Source: Phlebiopsis flavidoalba (lineage: Eukaryota; Basidiomycota; Agaricomycetes; Polyporales; Phanerochaetaceae). Taken from it: a stretch of 64,000 nucleotides of DNA. A program made the position numbers and the translations under genes. The DNA lies in the NCBI GenBank assembly GCA_035772785.1, contig JAOCPU010000028.1, positions 62,001 through 126,000 on the forward strand, read 5' to 3'. Positions 62,530 through 64,000 of the stretch are shown in pieces. The first letter of the stretch is position 1; each line of letters starts with the position of its first letter. The notes beneath the pieces were generated by a model that had not been told where the DNA came from, searched no databases, and saw nothing but the letters and a program-made list of their open reading frames with translations.

Positions 62530-64000
62530 TTACATGCCCGCGTCCTACACAACGCACATCCCTACCACTATAATCAGCTTTGAATTCTCCTTAAACGACA
62601 TTAAAACACTCACATAAAGCACATTCGTCTTCCGCCCACACGCATCACACACCTGCCGCGCGAGCTCGATCCGCCACTGGTGCTGACACCGATAGTGCCT
62701 TACGGTAGTGATCATGTTGTCGACCTGCTGCTCCAGCGCAGTGAGGATGTGGCTGTCCGGCGTGTGGCGCACGTCCTTCGCGCGAACCGTGTCGATGCGC
62801 CCTAGCAGCTGGCCCTGTGGGGTGCGTGAGCGGCGGCGCGGGCGGGGAGGGGCGCTCCGGTGGGGCTCGGCGTGTCGCGAGGGTAGGTCTGCCGGGAGCG
62901 TGGATCGGCGGGGCGGGCGGCGGCGAGAGGATGGCACACCAGTTGCGTGGTTTGTAGTGCCCATGTCGCTGCTGCGCGCTCGTGTCGGGGTGTGGGAGGG
63001 GAAGAGACCGTACCGCGAGGAGGAGGTGGAGGCGGAGGAGCTGAACTTCGTGAGGTTGGCGGCGGCGGGTGGCGGAGGCCTCGGTTTGCTCGAGACCGGA
63101 GGCGGAGGAGGGGGGTGGTGGCCTAGTTGGCTTAGCAAGAGGCGGAGCCGAGCTTTGAGTCTGGAAAACAGGCTTTGTGGTCGGGGGGTGGCGGCGGGGG
63201 GTGGGAGCCGGGGCTGGGAAGAGGGCTTCTTTGACGGGGAGCCGGGACCGGAGGCGGTGGCGGCCTCCCAGCGGATGACGACGTCGACTGCGAGCCCGAC
63301 CGCTTCGGCACGGCGAGCACAGTCCCTCCTGCCGTCGTGACGACGAAGGGAGGCGCAGATCGTGATAGGACGGGACCCTGCGTAATCATCGGCGCTTTTG
63401 CGCCTTGCAGCGACGGCCTTCTCGGGGGACATCTGGCCTACACGCGCGTGCGTGCCGTGGCCCGTGACCTCGAGCTTGCACCGGCTGCAGGTGAGCATCC
63501 CGCACGCGGGAGTAGGGGGCACCTCAGCACATGAGCACTCTTGCCCTCTGCCCCGAGGAATCGGTGGCAGGTCGGCCGTGCACAGTAAACGCGTTTTGGT
63601 GTGTTGAACTCCACGAGCTTTTCGGCGTAAATCATCGACAGCCGGGTGTCCATGAAAGGCTCAAACGTCGTTTGAGGAATGGCCTGTTGGCAACATCTTG
63701 GGGGAATTGAGAGATGTTTCGTACGCATGTTTGAACGAGGCTGAGAAGGCAGGAGATGTCGTAATAGTGCCCACAGTCAAGACGAACGGATTGCCCAGCA
63801 ACGAGAGATTTGCAGCTTGCACATTCATGCTTTCTCAAGCCAGAGCTGTGGAATCCAATTTAGTCCCGTTTCTCAGGCTTGTTCGATGTACTCACAGAGA
63901 TCGGGCGAAGAAACAAGCCCACACCGCGAACAGAGTCTGAAGGCTGGCGCTTCAACATCTCGCTGCTTGGTTTCTTCATCTTCTTGGCCGGTGGAGGGTC
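62530..64000 (-). CDS. RING-finger protein, putative E3 ubiquitin ligase (5' end outside window)
   Basis: Partial at its N-terminus, since the coding frame runs off the right edge. The first part seen is Lys/Pro-rich. Then comes H-E-C-A-S-C-K-S-L-V-A-G-Q-S-V-R-L-D-C-G-H-Y (63770-63835) with Y-D-I-S-C-L-L, a C-x2-C ... C-G-H-x-Y ... C pattern of a RING. A second Cys/His group follows, P-R-C-C-Q-Q-A-I-P (near 63680-63710), Y-C-A-R-P-T-C-H-R-F-L (near 63565-63600), and M-L-T-C-S-R-C-K-L-E-V-T-G-H-G-T-H (near 63450-63505). The arrangement resembles RBR/IBR-type ligases of fungi. A long Pro/Arg/Ser-rich disordered part (62800-63270) precedes Y-R-C-Q-H-Q-W-R-I-E-L-A-R-Q-V-C-D-A-C-G-R-K (near 62625-62690). 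A clean intron (GTGAGT ... GTGTAG) joins N-V-L-Y to D-A-G-M and TAA 62530-62532. Confidence 0.7.

Noticed and set aside
62708..63340. Plus-strand open frame of 210 codons
   Set aside because: It lies antisense to the Pro/Arg-rich part of the RING gene; GC-rich Pro codons keep the opposite strand open.

Overview
The window is nuclear DNA of a filamentous basidiomycete, most likely a wood-decaying Agaricomycete (Polyporales-like; inference). The genes are interrupted by many short GT-AG introns of about 50-60 bp. The content fits a wood decayer: oxalate decarboxylase, two CBM1-bearing GH5 endoglucanases, a GH1 beta-glucosidase and a DUF6533 membrane protein typical of Agaricomycetes. Nearly every conserved gene, including housekeeping ones such as CTP synthase, LYS2 and CSN5, also carries one-base frame breaks inside conserved motifs. 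I read most of these as residual assembly indels, not as real pseudogenes. Spans run from start to stop codon and include introns and breaks.

Layout. 1-1.8 kb: nothing firm. 1.9-8.4 kb: carbon block with oxalate decarboxylase (+) convergent with two tandem GH5 endoglucanases (-). 9.0-26.5 kb: dense housekeeping block with SEH1-like nucleoporin (+), a zinc-type dehydrogenase (-), a membrane-anchored 3-beta-HSD-like dehydrogenase (-), a KHDC4-like KH protein (-), a DEAD-box helicase (+), CTP synthase (-) and alpha-aminoadipate reductase LYS2 (-). 26.5-41 kb: looser region with an unidentified gene (27.6-29.4 kb), two weak small genes, a MUP1-type amino-acid permease (-), a cyclophilin (-) and a DUF6533 protein (+). 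42.2-44.6 kb: GH1 beta-glucosidase (-). 44.6-52.1 kb: gene-poor, no recognisable product, but with exon-like stretches. 52.1-64 kb: oxidoreductase-like-domain protein (-), CSN5 (+), secreted S1/P1 nuclease (+), a large gene resembling the pore-forming region of Mcf/TcdA-TcdB-type toxins (-), and a RING-finger protein (-) that runs off the right edge.

How the genes fit together. The left block is a small lignocellulose and oxalate set: endoglucanases cut cellulose, GH1 finishes cello-oligosaccharides, and oxalate decarboxylase controls the oxalate that wood decayers release. The centre is core metabolism and RNA biology in compact divergent and convergent pairs. The right block is the most unusual part: a secreted nuclease lies about 470 bp from, and convergent with, a large toxin-like gene that probably has a bacterial-type origin.
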